Source of the DNA: Sarcomyxa edulis
Lineage: Eukaryota > Basidiomycota > Agaricomycetes > Agaricales > Mycenaceae
Direction: 5' to 3'
DNA: 64,000 nucleotides
NCBI GenBank assembly: GCA_009761415.1
Contig: QUOL01000025.1
Location: 186,001-250,000, forward strand
In this document: positions 20,955-32,626 of the stretch, piece after piece
Position numbering within the stretch: the stretch's first letter is position 1
Layout of the letters: each line of letters begins with the position of its first letter
Notes under the pieces: model-generated
Told to the model about the DNA's origin: nothing
The model's database searches: none
Seen by the model: only the letters and a program-made list of their open reading frames with translations
Program-made: the position numbers and the translations under genes

Positions 20955-23900
20955 CTAATAACAATCTTTTTCCAACACCCAGTCTTGACCAGCGATCGGT
21001 GAAGCAACTTTGTGTCTATTGGCAAGGAACAGAAATGATGAGACGAATGACCTTGGAAAATGGGCAAAACAACATGCTTACTTGGCTTTCAGATGTTCGC
21101 GGACGCCCTGGAGAGCGAACAGGCGAGGTTTTTTATTGGAGATGAGAGGGCATTGTTTACACACGTATATCTTATCCGGAGTCAGGTTTCCCGTTTGAGG
21201 TCTCGCCATCTTGAGGAAACTGAACGTCCTGGGTATGATCATTAAAGTCTTGACGGGCTCGGAGGAGACGTGCACGAAGAAATCTGCTGTATCGCTCGGG
21301 GAATCGATGTTGTGACTTCATTACGCAAATAAATCATGCTCAGACGTGTGCATGGATGCGAGAATAGGATGGACTTACACGTGCTTTACATGATCGATAA
21401 CAGTCTCCCTGTCCTGAAGATCATCAAGATGTATGGTACAGTGAGCACAGGTCCAGGCGTGCAAGGTGATTGAAGGATCGGCCCCTTCGGAGTCCTTGAC
21501 TTGTTTCGTGGATTGTGGATCGACCTGGAGCCAGCTGGGCGACGGGTGACTATCTTTACTCTCAGACATAAAGTGTACGATCTATGGTTCATATTATGGA
21601 TCAGCATTATGGGTGTAATCGAATTTGTTGGAAACGCTCACCGCATCACGCCACGAGAATGTCATCCGGCCATACCTACGACCACGGTGTTCCATTGGTA
21701 CACAATGGGAACAAAAGAATCGCAAATCTAACTTGTCCATATCGTCAGGAACACAAGATTTCTCATCGAGCTGAGCACATTGTATCAAGCTTCTCGCAGC
21801 AGATGAGCCCCGCTCCGAGAATCTCAGTTTGGTCTCGACCGGCTCAAGCCGCTCATACCAGTACCCTGCTCTTCGCATACATCCATGGGCGACAGCCCCA
21901 GACCAGGAGATAAGCGGAACATTCGAACATCCAAGAAATTGGCTTTTGGTACTAGTGCTTGCTTCGCAAGCAGTACAGTCGAAAACACAGATGGCCAATC
22001 CCAGGCTGTGGTCGGCGGATTGACCAACCTCTCCTTCTTCGACGTTTTCGGAGTTTAAGATTGGCCCGCACAGCTTCAACAGTTCGGCTCTCCTTGCAGC
22101 TGTCCAAGAAGCAATTGTCGCAGGTAAGCAAGCCATCACCTCTTCGAAATGGGCCTCCGTGATTCGAATTTCGTTTGGTTCGTCAATGATAGAGCGAAAC
22201 GCTGAGAATCTGCAAATATCAAATGTACGAGGGAGGTAACGCCACTGGGAAGGCAGGAGTGTCTTTTTGTACACCGTGTAGAGCTCCTCGACGATGGCCT
22301 CACGTTCCCGAATGATGTTCTCCCGCTCGTCAGCAAGACGACGATTCTTTTTGGCTAGGACGTCTGGTTCTAAAATGGGACGGATCCTGATCCAGACTAG
22401 ACACATGGGCATCATGGTTAGTTATATAATGTAAGCTTAAGGATATGCCGACGACCTACTTCGTTCGGTCAGGTCTTGTGGAACGCACACCTGTGGTGCC
22501 CTGTGCAACTGGGAAAGATCTGACTCCAGATATCCGAGCTGGAGAAACCGAGCTTTGATACTATATTGATAGAGGTGAATAAATAATCGACTACCAGTGA
22601 TGATGCTACGCACGCTTCATATCGAGCGTCTCTTTTATTTGCTTGATTATTTTCGCGCCGAGCGGCCTTGGTATACTCCCAGCGCGTACATTCACCGATA
22701 TACTAATGCAATCATCAGCTGACGGAAATTCCAATTCACTGCTGAAAGCACGCGCAGATGGGCAACTTATCGATCCGCAAAGCCACTCACCATCAAGATA
22801 GACTCCACGAGCTTGATTCTCTCGTGCTTGAAATTCTCCAGCGACTGCTTAGCGCCAGGTTTACGCAGTTGCACATTTGACTGATAGACACCAAGCTCTT
22901 TTGCCATATCGAAGATGTCGTCATTCCAGTAAAATTTGCCACTGGAGGCGTGTCCGTGCGCCCACCCTCCAACTGTAGAAGATTTCAGTGCTAGGTCGAG
23001 TATCAAAAAAAAAGAACTGAACTGTGCGTATAAGGTATCAATTCCAAGATCAAAGGGTCAAAATCAGGAAACGTAAGGTGGAAACGAGAGCCATAGACCA
23101 GACTAAGACGATGATATCAGTAACGACGGGGTAGTCGAAAGCAACCAATATATACTTACTTTTGTTTAAGACATGCGGTGCATGTCCGACGACGTAATGC
23201 AAAGTCGATGCGTTGAACTCCTCTAGTTCCACAGACCTGTCGTCGTCATAAATGAGATAGATGAGAGTGCATGAGACTTAACCCAAAACAGACCTCGCAA
23301 ATCGCTGCGCCGAAAAGGAGATTCGCCCAATGAGGCTCTGATATGCCGGGAGAGCATCTAGGTCCGCAAACGTTTTCCCTACAGGTTTTCCAAACGATAT
23401 TTGAGCTACGGGAAAGGAGGGTCTTTCGAAAAGGTTTGTTGGTCCGCACGAGCGCAAGCAACTCAATGGGAGACAGATGTCCGAAAATCTAGAGAAATTC
23501 CATACATGATTCAAATGTAGAAGAGTAAGGAGTACAACTTACCTCGAACAAGACGTCCAAAGGCATAGTTGGCAAAAGACTCAATCGGCCTGCTATTTTT
23601 GAGCCTTTGCCTTGGCTTGGGGTGGTGCTGGCAGTGACTTTGGGACGTTTAGCAGGTCGTTGGTCTATTTCTGGATCGAGGATAAGATATCAATATAAGT
23701 ATATTTACACAGTCAAAAGATATACTGACTCGTAGTCGTAATCGTCTTAACTTTGAAGCCCCTCGTAGAAGACGTAGTGCGTTTACCTATCAGGACATTA
23801 GATGGGTCCGCAAACAAGTCGCAAAAGCACCTACTTTTGTTGGGACTGCCCCAGTCGCTCCCACTGTCCGACTCATCTTCCGATTCAGTATCCCAGGACT

Positions 23901-24045
23901 GGGAGTACGAGGCTGCTTCAGACTCCATGCCAAGATCGGTAATGTCTACAGCGGTAAGGCCTTTAGAGTCATTTTGAATACCCAGAGCTTCTCCGGGTGA
24001 AGCTGGAGGATGTTGTAGTCTCCCAGACCGACGTCGATTGTCCAT
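20955..24045 (-). CDS. F-box protein with C-terminal zinc-finger-like motifs
   Basis: The ATG at 24045 opens an acidic Ser-rich N-terminus, then a basic RPAKRPK stretch. The F-box follows (LSLLPTMPLDVLFEIFGHLS, PIELLALVRTNKPFRKTLL), then SSNIVWKTCREN and SEPHWANLLF, the usual continuation in agaricomycete F-box proteins. The middle has a coiled coil (KNRRLADERENIIREREAIV) and LLPSQWRYLPRTFDICRF. The C-terminus carries CAHC with HVKHV, and CKQC followed 18 residues later by HLKAKH, a C2H2-like pair. Clear exons include 20955-21015 and a preceding one beginning at 21082. Some middle joins (about 22450-23280 and 21200-21370) I could not fix exactly. The role is probably an SCF substrate adaptor with a nucleic-acid- or protein-binding tail; the target is unknown. 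Confidence 0.75.
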
Positions 24046-24630
24046 TGTGATGCGATGAACTTGAAGGTCAGTGTCACCGGTTAGAGTCGCGTCGCAATGA
24101 AATGCCTTGCTGGCCTTTGCCGCTCAAACCTCCATCGATCACTTGTCGATCACCGTCGATCATCTCTCGCGAAACCCTCGTACTTGCAACGATATCGACT
24201 CTCGTCGACGCAGTTCTCCGAGGATGCCCTGATAGTTTTTGAACATCCACATTGCTCGCGTGTGCCCAGCGAGACATCGTGATGCGTCCTCATGACTATG
24301 GTCTCAAAAGTAACTACAGAACGTCCACAGACCTGTGTATACCAAGCTCATCATATCAGGGAGGAAGACTAATCTTAGACAGACGGGGCAATTTGAATGT
24401 CGCATCCGGAACGGAAGAAATATGCCACAACCCAAGTAGTATTCATTTAAAACGGACTACAAGAATAGGGCATAGAATAACTTTCATTTCACAAGTACAA
24501 TTTCAGACGTATCTAGAATATACAAGATGAAGGCTTAGTCCCGGATGTACAATGAATTCAAGGACAAGATACTCACAGACGCCGCGTTTCATTCAGAATT
24601 CGTTCTCGGCCTAACTAGGTGGTGCAACAT
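24046..24630. other. Intergenic, F-box promoter side
   Basis: I see no gene here. Short frames on both strands lack recognisable features. Confidence 0.4.
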
Positions 24631-25073
24631 CTAGTAGCTGACGACTGGAAGTTCGTAAATTTCGTAGTCAGAACGAGCAAAGGAAAGACAACGAGAGAGA
24701 AAGAGAGTGGTATTGGATAGATACGCACATCCACACTCGAGGTACTCGAGAACCTCAGCATCGAGGAGATCGTCGTGAGTGCAGTTGGCGTCAATGCATG
24801 TCTTGGCCGCAGCTTGGAAGTCAGTGGACGAGCAGAGGCAATCGACATCCGTGCTGTTCATTCGAATGGAGGGTGAGTAAGTGAGTAAAGGAATAGATTG
24901 ATATTGTAAGCGTACATGGAAGTGCACCCGCCAGCGGCGAGGGACGATTCAGTGCATGTGAGGACACACTCCGTGAGCTCCTGCCTCTTGAAAGGGCTGG
25001 CAGTGGGAGTGGCAGAGACGGCCATTGCTCCGAAGACGAAGGCGACGAAGAGGGTGATGATGCTTCTAGACAT
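24631..25073 (-). CDS. Small secreted CFEM-like cysteine-rich protein
   Basis: Three exons (24916-25073, 24729-24853, 24631-24644) join to 98 residues. A signal peptide (SIITLFVAFVFGAMAVSAT) precedes a Cys pattern ECVLTCTESSLAAGGC, then DVDCLCSSTDFQAAAKTC, then ANC and LECG. This is the CFEM arrangement, or a shortened relative, of fungal extracellular proteins that bind haem or sit in the wall. It has no Ser/Thr-rich tail and no GPI signal, so it should be released. A TATATAAG box lies about 80 bases upstream. The same module occurs in three plus-strand genes at 45-49 kb and 61 kb, and a decayed near-copy lies at 55 kb. The last exon is only 14 bases, so the exact C-terminus is uncertain. 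Confidence 0.75.
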
Positions 25074-25148
25074 TGTATTGGAGAGGATGCTCGAGGTTGA
25101 GTGGGAGGATGAGTTGGATTGAGATGGAGAATGAGAGACGGTGGAGGT

Positions 25149-25156
25149 CTTATATA
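25149..25156 (-). promoter_or_regulatory. TATA box of the CFEM-like gene
   Basis: TATATAAG on the minus strand lies about 76-83 bases before the ATG at 25073. A related TATA-bearing flank lies upstream of the 55 kb pseudogene. Confidence 0.5.
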
Positions 25157-26226
25157 CGAATTATTGGGGTGATTATTGGGAAGGTGATTAAATATAGCAA
25201 GGTCTAAAATAAGAATAATATGTGCATTCGGCCACCTGGGTAGTGGTTCGACGTTAAGGGGTGGTTCGACGCCGTTGAACAGAAGGAGGCTCGAACGTAG
25301 ATCGAGTAGTCGTGCCTGTTCTGAATAGAAGCAGGCTCAAGAGTCGTACGAAGGGTGAGAGATGTGTTTGACGACGCCTGTTCTCTAGGTGCGTTTGGAA
25401 CCGGGTCTGTGACTGTGAAGGGGAGAAGAGTGGTACGATATATTGAATAGGAGAGTTATTTGGACTTTACGAGAAGGGGGTCGACTCGGGTGAGTAATAT
25501 GCGGACGCGCCGTCACTGGATCCGGAAAAGGGAAAGGGCAGAAGACGGTGGAATTAGAGACAGCATAGTGTACGAGTATCGACTAGGACTGTGAAGACTG
25601 AGAAGTTGCAGTACGCCAAAAGTTCATGCTATCTGAGGACCGCAAGGACCTGTTAACAATCATCAAGAATTTCCAGAGTGAAAAGTGTTCAAGATCACGT
25701 ACTTGGTAGACAGATAGTGTGGTCAATGTCGTCTTTCATTCATTCAAAGCCACGCCACCTGAGATGACTGCGTCGTGTCTATTCGTCCGATCATAGATGG
25801 ATGTGTTTGGACCTAGCTAGGATGACACGAATGCTTGGCGTGCAACCCTCCGGAAGCAATCCTGGTCGTCGGGCTGTGGGAGAGAGAATTTCAAGTCAGC
25901 GGTCCCAAGCTATTCGAACAGGATCCAAGGATGAGGGAGGGAAGAGGAGAGAGAAAATTTGTCTGGAGGATAACACTCACAGTGCTTGTGTAATTCGATG
26001 TCGTCTTTATGTCGTCACCCCTATCAATTCTTCCCCAAAATCCCACTGTTTACGAGGCGCGGATGAAGACAGATCCCCATCACTCAAGATTGAGGAGTTA
26101 CGGCCTCACCTTACATGCAAAGATGACTTGATATATGTTACCAAAGATTCAATGGCACATCCAATCCATTTGAACGAGTGTCATACATGCAATCAATATA
26201 ATACACCTAGTCCCTTTGGAAGTCCT
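25157..26226. other. Unassigned 1.1 kb gap
   Basis: It contains a twice-repeated GGTTCGACG word (about 25255-25275) that also occurs upstream of the 55 kb pseudogene, so part is the duplicated promoter flank. A plus-strand open frame at 25801-26283 overlaps the next gene in antisense and shows no domain. Confidence 0.3.
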
Positions 26227-26837
26227 TTAGTCGTCATTTACAGTTCTGGGCTGCTGGAGATGAATGGGAGCGGCTTTGTCTAGCGTTGTCTCGAATAGAT
26301 GAACAATACGCCTGCGATCGCCGTGCTCGTCAGGTTCAACGGTAGAGTCTTGTTCAATTCTGGATGTGAGGTTAGCATGATATAGGTTACTGGTGTACTG
26401 GTGAGTGAGATCATACTTTGCGTTGAACATGATATAAGTGTGCATCTGTGCAGGAGCAGCCCTGATACGAAACTTCAGAGATCTCGTGACAACAGCGTAA
26501 CCTGCTACTATTCCTGCCTTGTGAAGAACACCTTCAGCACCAGCATTCGAGATATGTCTGTGTAACACACCTTATAAGCATTGTCTCCTTCCTCGACCGG
26601 AACCTCAATAACGTGTTTCCATTCGACTGTCGACTCTGCTGCTGCGCCCTTTTTAGCCGAGATAGACTCTTCCATTGCATCAAGTGTTACAGGGGAGTGG
26701 TTAGTATAAATCTCTGCCTTGCTCGAAAATGTCGAATAGAACATGGAATGGAAGTCAGATGCTTTCGAAGATTCGTAAAGCTCTGCTATGTGCGTTTGTG
26801 CCCAGGAGGTCAGAGAAGGCATCGTTTGGGAAGACAT
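26227..26837 (-). CDS. Small 166-residue protein, possibly NTF2-like
   Basis: Exons 26571-26837, 26417-26517 and 26227-26359 join in frame to 166 residues. The N-terminus (WAQTHIAELYESSKASDFHS) and the following beta-rich part (KHVIEVPVEEGDNAYK, then GYAVVTRSLKFRIRAAPAQM) suggest a small alpha+beta fold of the SnoaL/NTF2 kind; this is a guess from pattern. No signal peptide is present if the start is 26837. An in-frame ATG at 26942 would add a hydrophobic leader, so secretion cannot be excluded. The gene is divergent from paralogue B, with about 220 bases between the starts, so they probably share a promoter region. Confidence 0.55.
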
Positions 26838-27059
26838 GGTGGAGTACGATGGTAGGTTGACAGTTGTGGGCGATAGAGTAGTCAAAAGAGCTAGTAGAAG
26901 ATGCGACAAGGAGAGATGGTGATGGAAAAAGGAGAAGGGCATTCACATGCCGTGAACGGCAGCGCACGTTATCTCAATTGGTTGTGCTTGGATCCAAAGC
27001 CTCCGCTCGCCGATTGGCCGTCCGTCCATCCGTTCTTCTCCATCTTCTCTCAGTGAATC

Positions 27060-29351
27060 ATGTCGACAGAACAAATCCAGATCGCAACCCTCCAGAATGA
27101 AATAAAGAGCATCAGGAAAGAGAGGGACACTTTTCGAAGGGAGATCGCGAAAATGAGACTTGCATTGGCCACACTGAAGGCTCACTCCGAGGAAGCAGAT
27201 TGCGAATTGGAAGATCTCAAACGAAACCTCCTTCGAAAAGATATATTGCCAAGCGCATCGTCTAATGTGCGTATAGGGCCCAAATCTTATTCCCTATCAT
27301 GCTGAGCGTCTGTTGACTCTTCCTGATCATCGCTTAGTCTGCGACACGTCTGGAGCCTATCGATGTGGATACGGAAGAGATCACTACACTAGAGGACAGT
27401 GACATCGAAATTCTTTCCGATAGACAAAGTTTTGTACGCGATTATTGACGTCGTTTGCGTCCAATCATCTCATTGTTCGTCATTTCACAAGAGACCGATG
27501 CCTAGTTCTTCCCCCGCTAAAAGGGTAAGTACTTGTGCATGACTCTCGTATTCTGCTTGACTCTCACACCAAGCAGGAAGAAACAATCATCAGTGCTTCT
27601 CCGATGAAAGTTCGCAAACCACTTCATCCGGCTCGGTTTGGAAGATCAACTTCAGACTTCGAGATCAAAGTCAAGACCTCATCCGTAAGCCTTACCAGGC
27701 AGTCATAGTCTCTGAAGTTATGTATAGACCTAACGTGATATGTCAGGATCATGCCGCTTTGATCCCAAAACGACGCGTTAACGATAATGATACAGGATCT
27801 TCCGAACGTCGCGCAAAGCGCCCAAGACCAGACAATCACGCTCCCATAGACAGAACGCTGTCGCCGCCCATTCCCTTCGTACTGCCGGCGACCGTTAGTG
27901 GCTCCGATAAACCTCATGTTCACACTGATAATTCTTCATTCAGCCATTGACTACTGTCGCTGAAAACAGGATGCATTCGTCCGTGGAACATCAGCCAGAT
28001 CCCGAGCCGACCAACGCTTCCCCAGAACCGGAGCCCTATGCTCCCGAACCTTCATTGGCACCTTCCGATGCTCAGAAGTCACAGAAGTTGGAACCTTCAG
28101 ATTGTCTGGTGAAGAAACAGGAAACTCAAATAGTTCGTTTCATCTCTCTCTAAGTATCAAGGTTACCGACATCCAGTTCTTCCTACCTCCCCTGTAGAAT
28201 ATCAACTTGAAGATCAAAATAAAGGAGGAAGCGTTTCGTCTCCCACCCTCCATAGTAGCCAAATACCTCCAAAACACTGTCCCGTTGACAATCGAGCCCC
28301 CAGCTATCAATTCCCTTTACGTCTCACGCCGATTCCTCAGGCTCACTTATGGTGGTTCTGACCAGCACTTCATCGCCAAATGCATCGCCCCCGCCAGTCC
28401 TTACTCAATCCGTCCAAACGGTACCCGACGCCACATGATCTTTCCCGTCCCGGAACTCAACCCAGACATGCCCGCATTTCCGGGTGACGTCGGCCTGATG
28501 CTGACCACTCACCCCGAAAGGTTTGAAGATGGAAGTCTACGCTGGTCGGTCTTCCGTCGTATAAGCACTACATCTCCTGTATTGTGGGAATACCTCGCGG
28601 AGCAGGAATTGACGTTGTGTGGTATGATGTCGCCTGATGAATTTCGTATTCAGGGAAATGTGGTGCGTTCCCAGTCCCAGTGTTGACTTTTCATTGTGAT
28701 AGTACTCATGATGAATCGATGGCAGGTAAAGACGAAGTGGGCAGGCCGAATTTTGAAAGAGAGTCAATTTCACCCCATGCGAGCGAGAATCGCTCTACGG
28801 AAAGGAAACCCCGCGTTGACTGAACAAGCCAATGAGGATGAGCTCAAGAGGATCAAGGGTAATACCTCGATGACTCTGAGTGAAGAGGATGTCATCTCTG
28901 CTTTTAATCGCGGTGATGAGGTGCGTACACAACATTCCTGTCCTAGACTGACTGTCTGACAATGAACCTACTCGAATAGGCTATAGACATCATCAAGATG
29001 AAGTGTGTGGACTATGACCACGCCTTCGCTCGTGATATGGCGGCTAGATTCAACAAAAATGAAAAGCCAAGGCACACCGACAAAACCAAGCCTCGAGGAG
29101 GTAACGGTGGAGAGGCTCTCAGCAGCGACGATGATGTAGATTGGGAACAAGGTACTCAGAAAGGTTCATCGTCGCGGCCTACTAGGCGGTCTGCCCGTAA
29201 AACACGAAGTAACTGGGACCCTCTAACGGGACGGAGGACGCGTATTGCTGCCCGGACTATCGGTGAAGTGGCCGATGCGTCGATGGAACTCGGGTTTTCT
29301 TCAGAACTCACCGACTATGAATATGGCGCATCAGACTTTGAAGATGCTTAG
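27060..29351 (+). CDS. Paralogue B of the coiled-coil / SIM-like family
   Basis: Nine exons (27060-27266, 27338-27433, 27492-27524, 27577-27684, 27747-27893, 27944-28132, 28198 to about 28659, 28726-28920, 28980-29351) give about 602 residues. The layout matches paralogue A: N-terminal coiled coil (IRKERDTFRREIAKMRLAL), acidic hydrophobic patch DSDIEILSD near 90-98, basic RRAKRPRP, the lysine motif IKEE at about 268-271 preceded by LKIK, and the conserved domain (LRLTYGGSDQHFIAKC, RWSVFRRI, PMRARIALR, DVISAFNRGDE). The tail is RRSARKTR plus an acidic end. A linker unique to B holds repeated PEPE-type residues. The donor after exon 7 is ambiguous by one codon. It is tail-to-tail with paralogue C, about 160 bases apart. 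Function is unknown; a nuclear role is inferred from the basic stretches. Confidence 0.78.
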
Positions 29352-29512
29352 GTATGAAAACACAGGCCCAAATTCGTGACCACTGTTTCTATATATCTGA
29401 TATGTTTAGCGATCTCGAAACTGAAACAAATAATAAACATTGTATGCAGCAAAAATGACGGGGGTATCTACACAGGCAGAAAGGGGTATATTACACTAGG
29501 CAGCGTAGCTCT

Positions 29513-31590
29513 TCAAGAAGCTAGCCAATCTGAATTATCATCTGTGGATTCAGGTTCATCAAGCATGTGTATAGTAGGTGAAGGCCTCACAGGCCGCACT
29601 GGGGCACGTTGTCGACTCGACCTCCGGATATTAGTCGAGGTCGATGCCTCCTCCCCTAGATCCTCGTCGGTATTTCTCTCAGAAACTCTTGCGCGTCGCT
29701 TAGATGTGGACCCAGTCGCCGCAGTCACGTTTGCGTTCTTCGAGATAGTGCCCAGCCCAAAGTGCAACGCTATATCAGCCGCAAAGCCTTGATCATAGCT
29801 GGTACATTCCATTCTAATGACATCGATAGCCTGCAAGAAACCGGCATCATTACACAGGTTAGCTATCATGATTCGATTTACTCACCTCGTCGCCCCGATT
29901 AAAGGCAGAGATGACTTCTTGTTCGGTCAGTGGAAGTCCACGATGATCTTTGATTTCAGATACCTCCTTCTTGACTGTTTCGTTAGTCAAGGGACGATTT
30001 TTTGCACGTAGGGCAATTTGGGCACGCATGGAGACATATACGTCTAGCTTCAGGCTTTTTAAGATTAGCTTTGCCCAAGTCGTCTTCACCTACATGCAGA
30101 AGTGGCGTCAGCAGACAATACGCAGAAAAGAAAAGAATGGATAGAAGAATAGACCTCAATTCGCTGACTCGAGAATTCAGAAGCTGTCATCTTCCCACAT
30201 AGCGTACACAAGTATTCGCCTTGATATTCCCAGACTGCGGGGGATTCACGGACACGTCTGAATACAGACCATGGTGGATCCTCCAGAACTTCGTGACGAG
30301 AAGCGAAAATAAGGCCAGTGTCGCCAGGGGATGTGGGCATGTATGGGTTGAGGTCAGGAACAGGAAAAACAATATGACGCTGTGATTGGTCGGATGCTCT
30401 TCTTGAAAACGGGCTCTTCTCGACATCGCAGTGTGCGACGAATTGCTGATCGGAGCCACCGTACGTGATTCGAAGGAGCTTACGCGGAACGTGGAGAAAT
30501 TTGGGAGGTGGGGGTGTGATGACGAGTGGTACAGCTCCAGAAAGGTATCTATTGATGTTTTCTACTGGCAGTTGGAAGGCTTCCTTTTTTATCTTGATAG
30601 ACGGTTGATTCATCTTCATCTGGCAAAGATTTGAAAGAATGCCACAGCGAAATATGCTTGAGGCCTACCTGTACATCGGTCCGTATGGCGGCAGGGGATG
30701 CGCCTCTGATGGAACTTGAGACCTTCGTGCGAGTAGACGCACGGGTACTGCCACTAGATGACATCTCTGCAACTATCCCAGATGGCAAAAGATGGTTCTC
30801 AATAACCTCGTCAATCTTGAGACGCTTGACTTGCGGTGACGATTTTATAATGTCCTCCGATGGCTCAGTTGTAGCGCTTCGTTTCAAAGAAGAGGAGGAC
30901 GTCGACTGCGTTTGGGCAGAGCGAATAAGATTATTTGATTCGTCACAAAGTCGAAATGGCTTACATCTTCAGTTTTGATCGTTGACAGAGATTCCGGTGC
31001 TGGACGAATCGAGGATGTAGAGGGCACCTCTGGCTGTGGGCTGATGTATGTCAGATTCAAATGATATATTTTTCCTTTGAGCGGTAGGCGACTCACGTCT
31101 TTGGTTTATTCTGAGAACCGAGATCTTTTGCACCTGCAATTGTGTTTTGCACGGCAGGCATTCTAGCAGGGTCCTCGATGATCTCAATATCACTATCATC
31201 CCCGGCAGCAGAGGCAGGAGCATCATCATCATTCACAGTTCCAGCCTCAGAACCAACATTTGCTTCAGCAGCCAAGGGTTGTTGAACCGGCTCTTTGGCC
31301 TAAAAACACGTCAAAAACTGATCGCTGCATGAAAACAAAACACCCACCAGCACTTCTATCACTTGAGCTTGGACATTGCTCAAAGACGACTGCTTTCGGC
31401 CCATTTTTCGTGTAAGATCTGCTACCTGACAATCTGCCTCGTCAAAACGCGCCTGTAACTGAGCCAAGTCTGTCCTCAGTTTTGCTGCCTCAGCTCGGAA
31501 CCGGTCGCGCTCTAGCTGAATACTGTCAATATCATTGCGAAGGCTCTCGTTGTCGCGTTCTAGTTGTGCGAGAAGGTCTTTTTGGTCCAT
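29513..31590 (-). CDS. Paralogue C of the coiled-coil / SIM-like family
   Basis: Seven exons (31348-31590, 31097-31299, 30965-31040, 30669-30905, 30155-30619, 29886-30089, 29513-29830) join exactly to 581 residues. Order: coiled coil (DLLAQLERDNESLRNDIDSI), DDSDIEIIED near 116-124 (the clearest SUMO-interaction-like motif of the three), a second lysine site IKTE, Ser-rich linker, basic QVKRLK, IKKE at 263-266, then the domain (LLRITYGGSDQQFVAHC, PWSVFRRVRE, YVSMRAQIALR, EVISAFNRGDE). The tail has RRSSRQR and an acidic end. All introns are GT-AG, including the one that is GC-AG in A. It is divergent from the MYND pseudogene at 31785, so the roughly 195 bases between them hold both promoters. 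Confidence 0.8.
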
Positions 31591-31784
31591 GAAATGGTAT
31601 TCAGAGCCCGAGTATGTTCCAGGATAAGATTGTGCACGAAGAGCAAGCCAAAAACTCCGAGGGTTTTGGCGCCGCACGTCGCGTACTTTACTCCAACCTT
31701 GACACCACTTCCGTCTTCATTCGAATCCATCCTGCGCTAAAGCTCACAGCACTCTTCTACCCGAACTATCGATCTTTTTTGACC

Positions 31785-32626
31785 ATGTCCGAATCCACCA
31801 ATGCTCTAAGCTTGAATTGTGATCATTGTACCAAGCCAGACGCGTCAAAGCGCTGCTCCAAATGCAAAACTGCGTGGTATTGTGTCAGTCTCGACTAGTC
31901 CTCGATAACATGATGGCTCGCTACTTCCATCCGACTACTGACATATCTGGCTTGCTGCAGTCTTCCGAATGCCAAACCGCTGACTGGGCTTCCGACAAAA
32001 TCGAGTGTATCCCGGAAACTATCGTTGGAATCGTCATCCACTGCAACGGCGAGAAACGAAATTCGCAGACAGGTCTCTTTTCTACCGTCGAAATTGGTAG
32101 AACGCATCGCATTCATTCGCTGGGAGACGTATGCCCTGTCTCGAAGATAGTCGGACTCCCTATCGTCATGTACCGCCACCTTCAAGTAACATGCGGCGTT
32201 CTGAGGCTCTGGATATTCAGATAGCCACATATCTGATGATCAATCCTGTCGAGGGTTTTGCTCCTCCAAGGTAAGGCCATAATCTTTTGATGCCCTGGAA
32301 GGCTTGTCTCATCTACCCGTCCCGAAGGTGGCAGTCCAACGTCGGCTCTGTGAGCTCACGTTCAAGCTTTGACTGATTTTCAAAATTGCTCATCATCGAC
32401 TTAGGTGACAGTCATGCGCAAAGACGGAAAACCACTGACTTACGCAGCCATCGAAACGATCTGGATGTATCACGATCACATCCTCGATTTGTTTGGCGAT
32501 GATCCTGGTGAAGCTCGCGCTGCCATTTAATCGACAAAGCTTCAAGAAATACTGCGAATCTTACAAAGACGAAAGGCTGTTGAATGGGCATAGAGAGTTT
32601 CGTGACATGCCCGTGCCCCTTTGAAA
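31785..32626 (+). pseudogene. Frameshifted MYND-finger family gene
   Basis: The first two exons (31785-31883 and from 31961) encode a MYND-type zinc finger: CDHCTKPDASKRCSKC, AWYC, SSEC, then a final IEC; the usual His is replaced. The agaricomycete family continues with HCNGE, IGRTHRIHSLGDVCPVS and VGLPIVMYRHLQ. It then needs a different frame for EALDIQIATYLMINPVEGFA, with no room for an intron, so one frameshift lies near 32180-32200. After two further exons (DGKPLTYAAIETIWMYHDHI) a second shift near 32525 is needed to reach SFKKYCESYKDERLLNG and the stop near 32626. Two shifts in a conserved family suggest a pseudogene; assembly error is possible. MYND fingers bind proline-rich partners. 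Confidence 0.65.
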
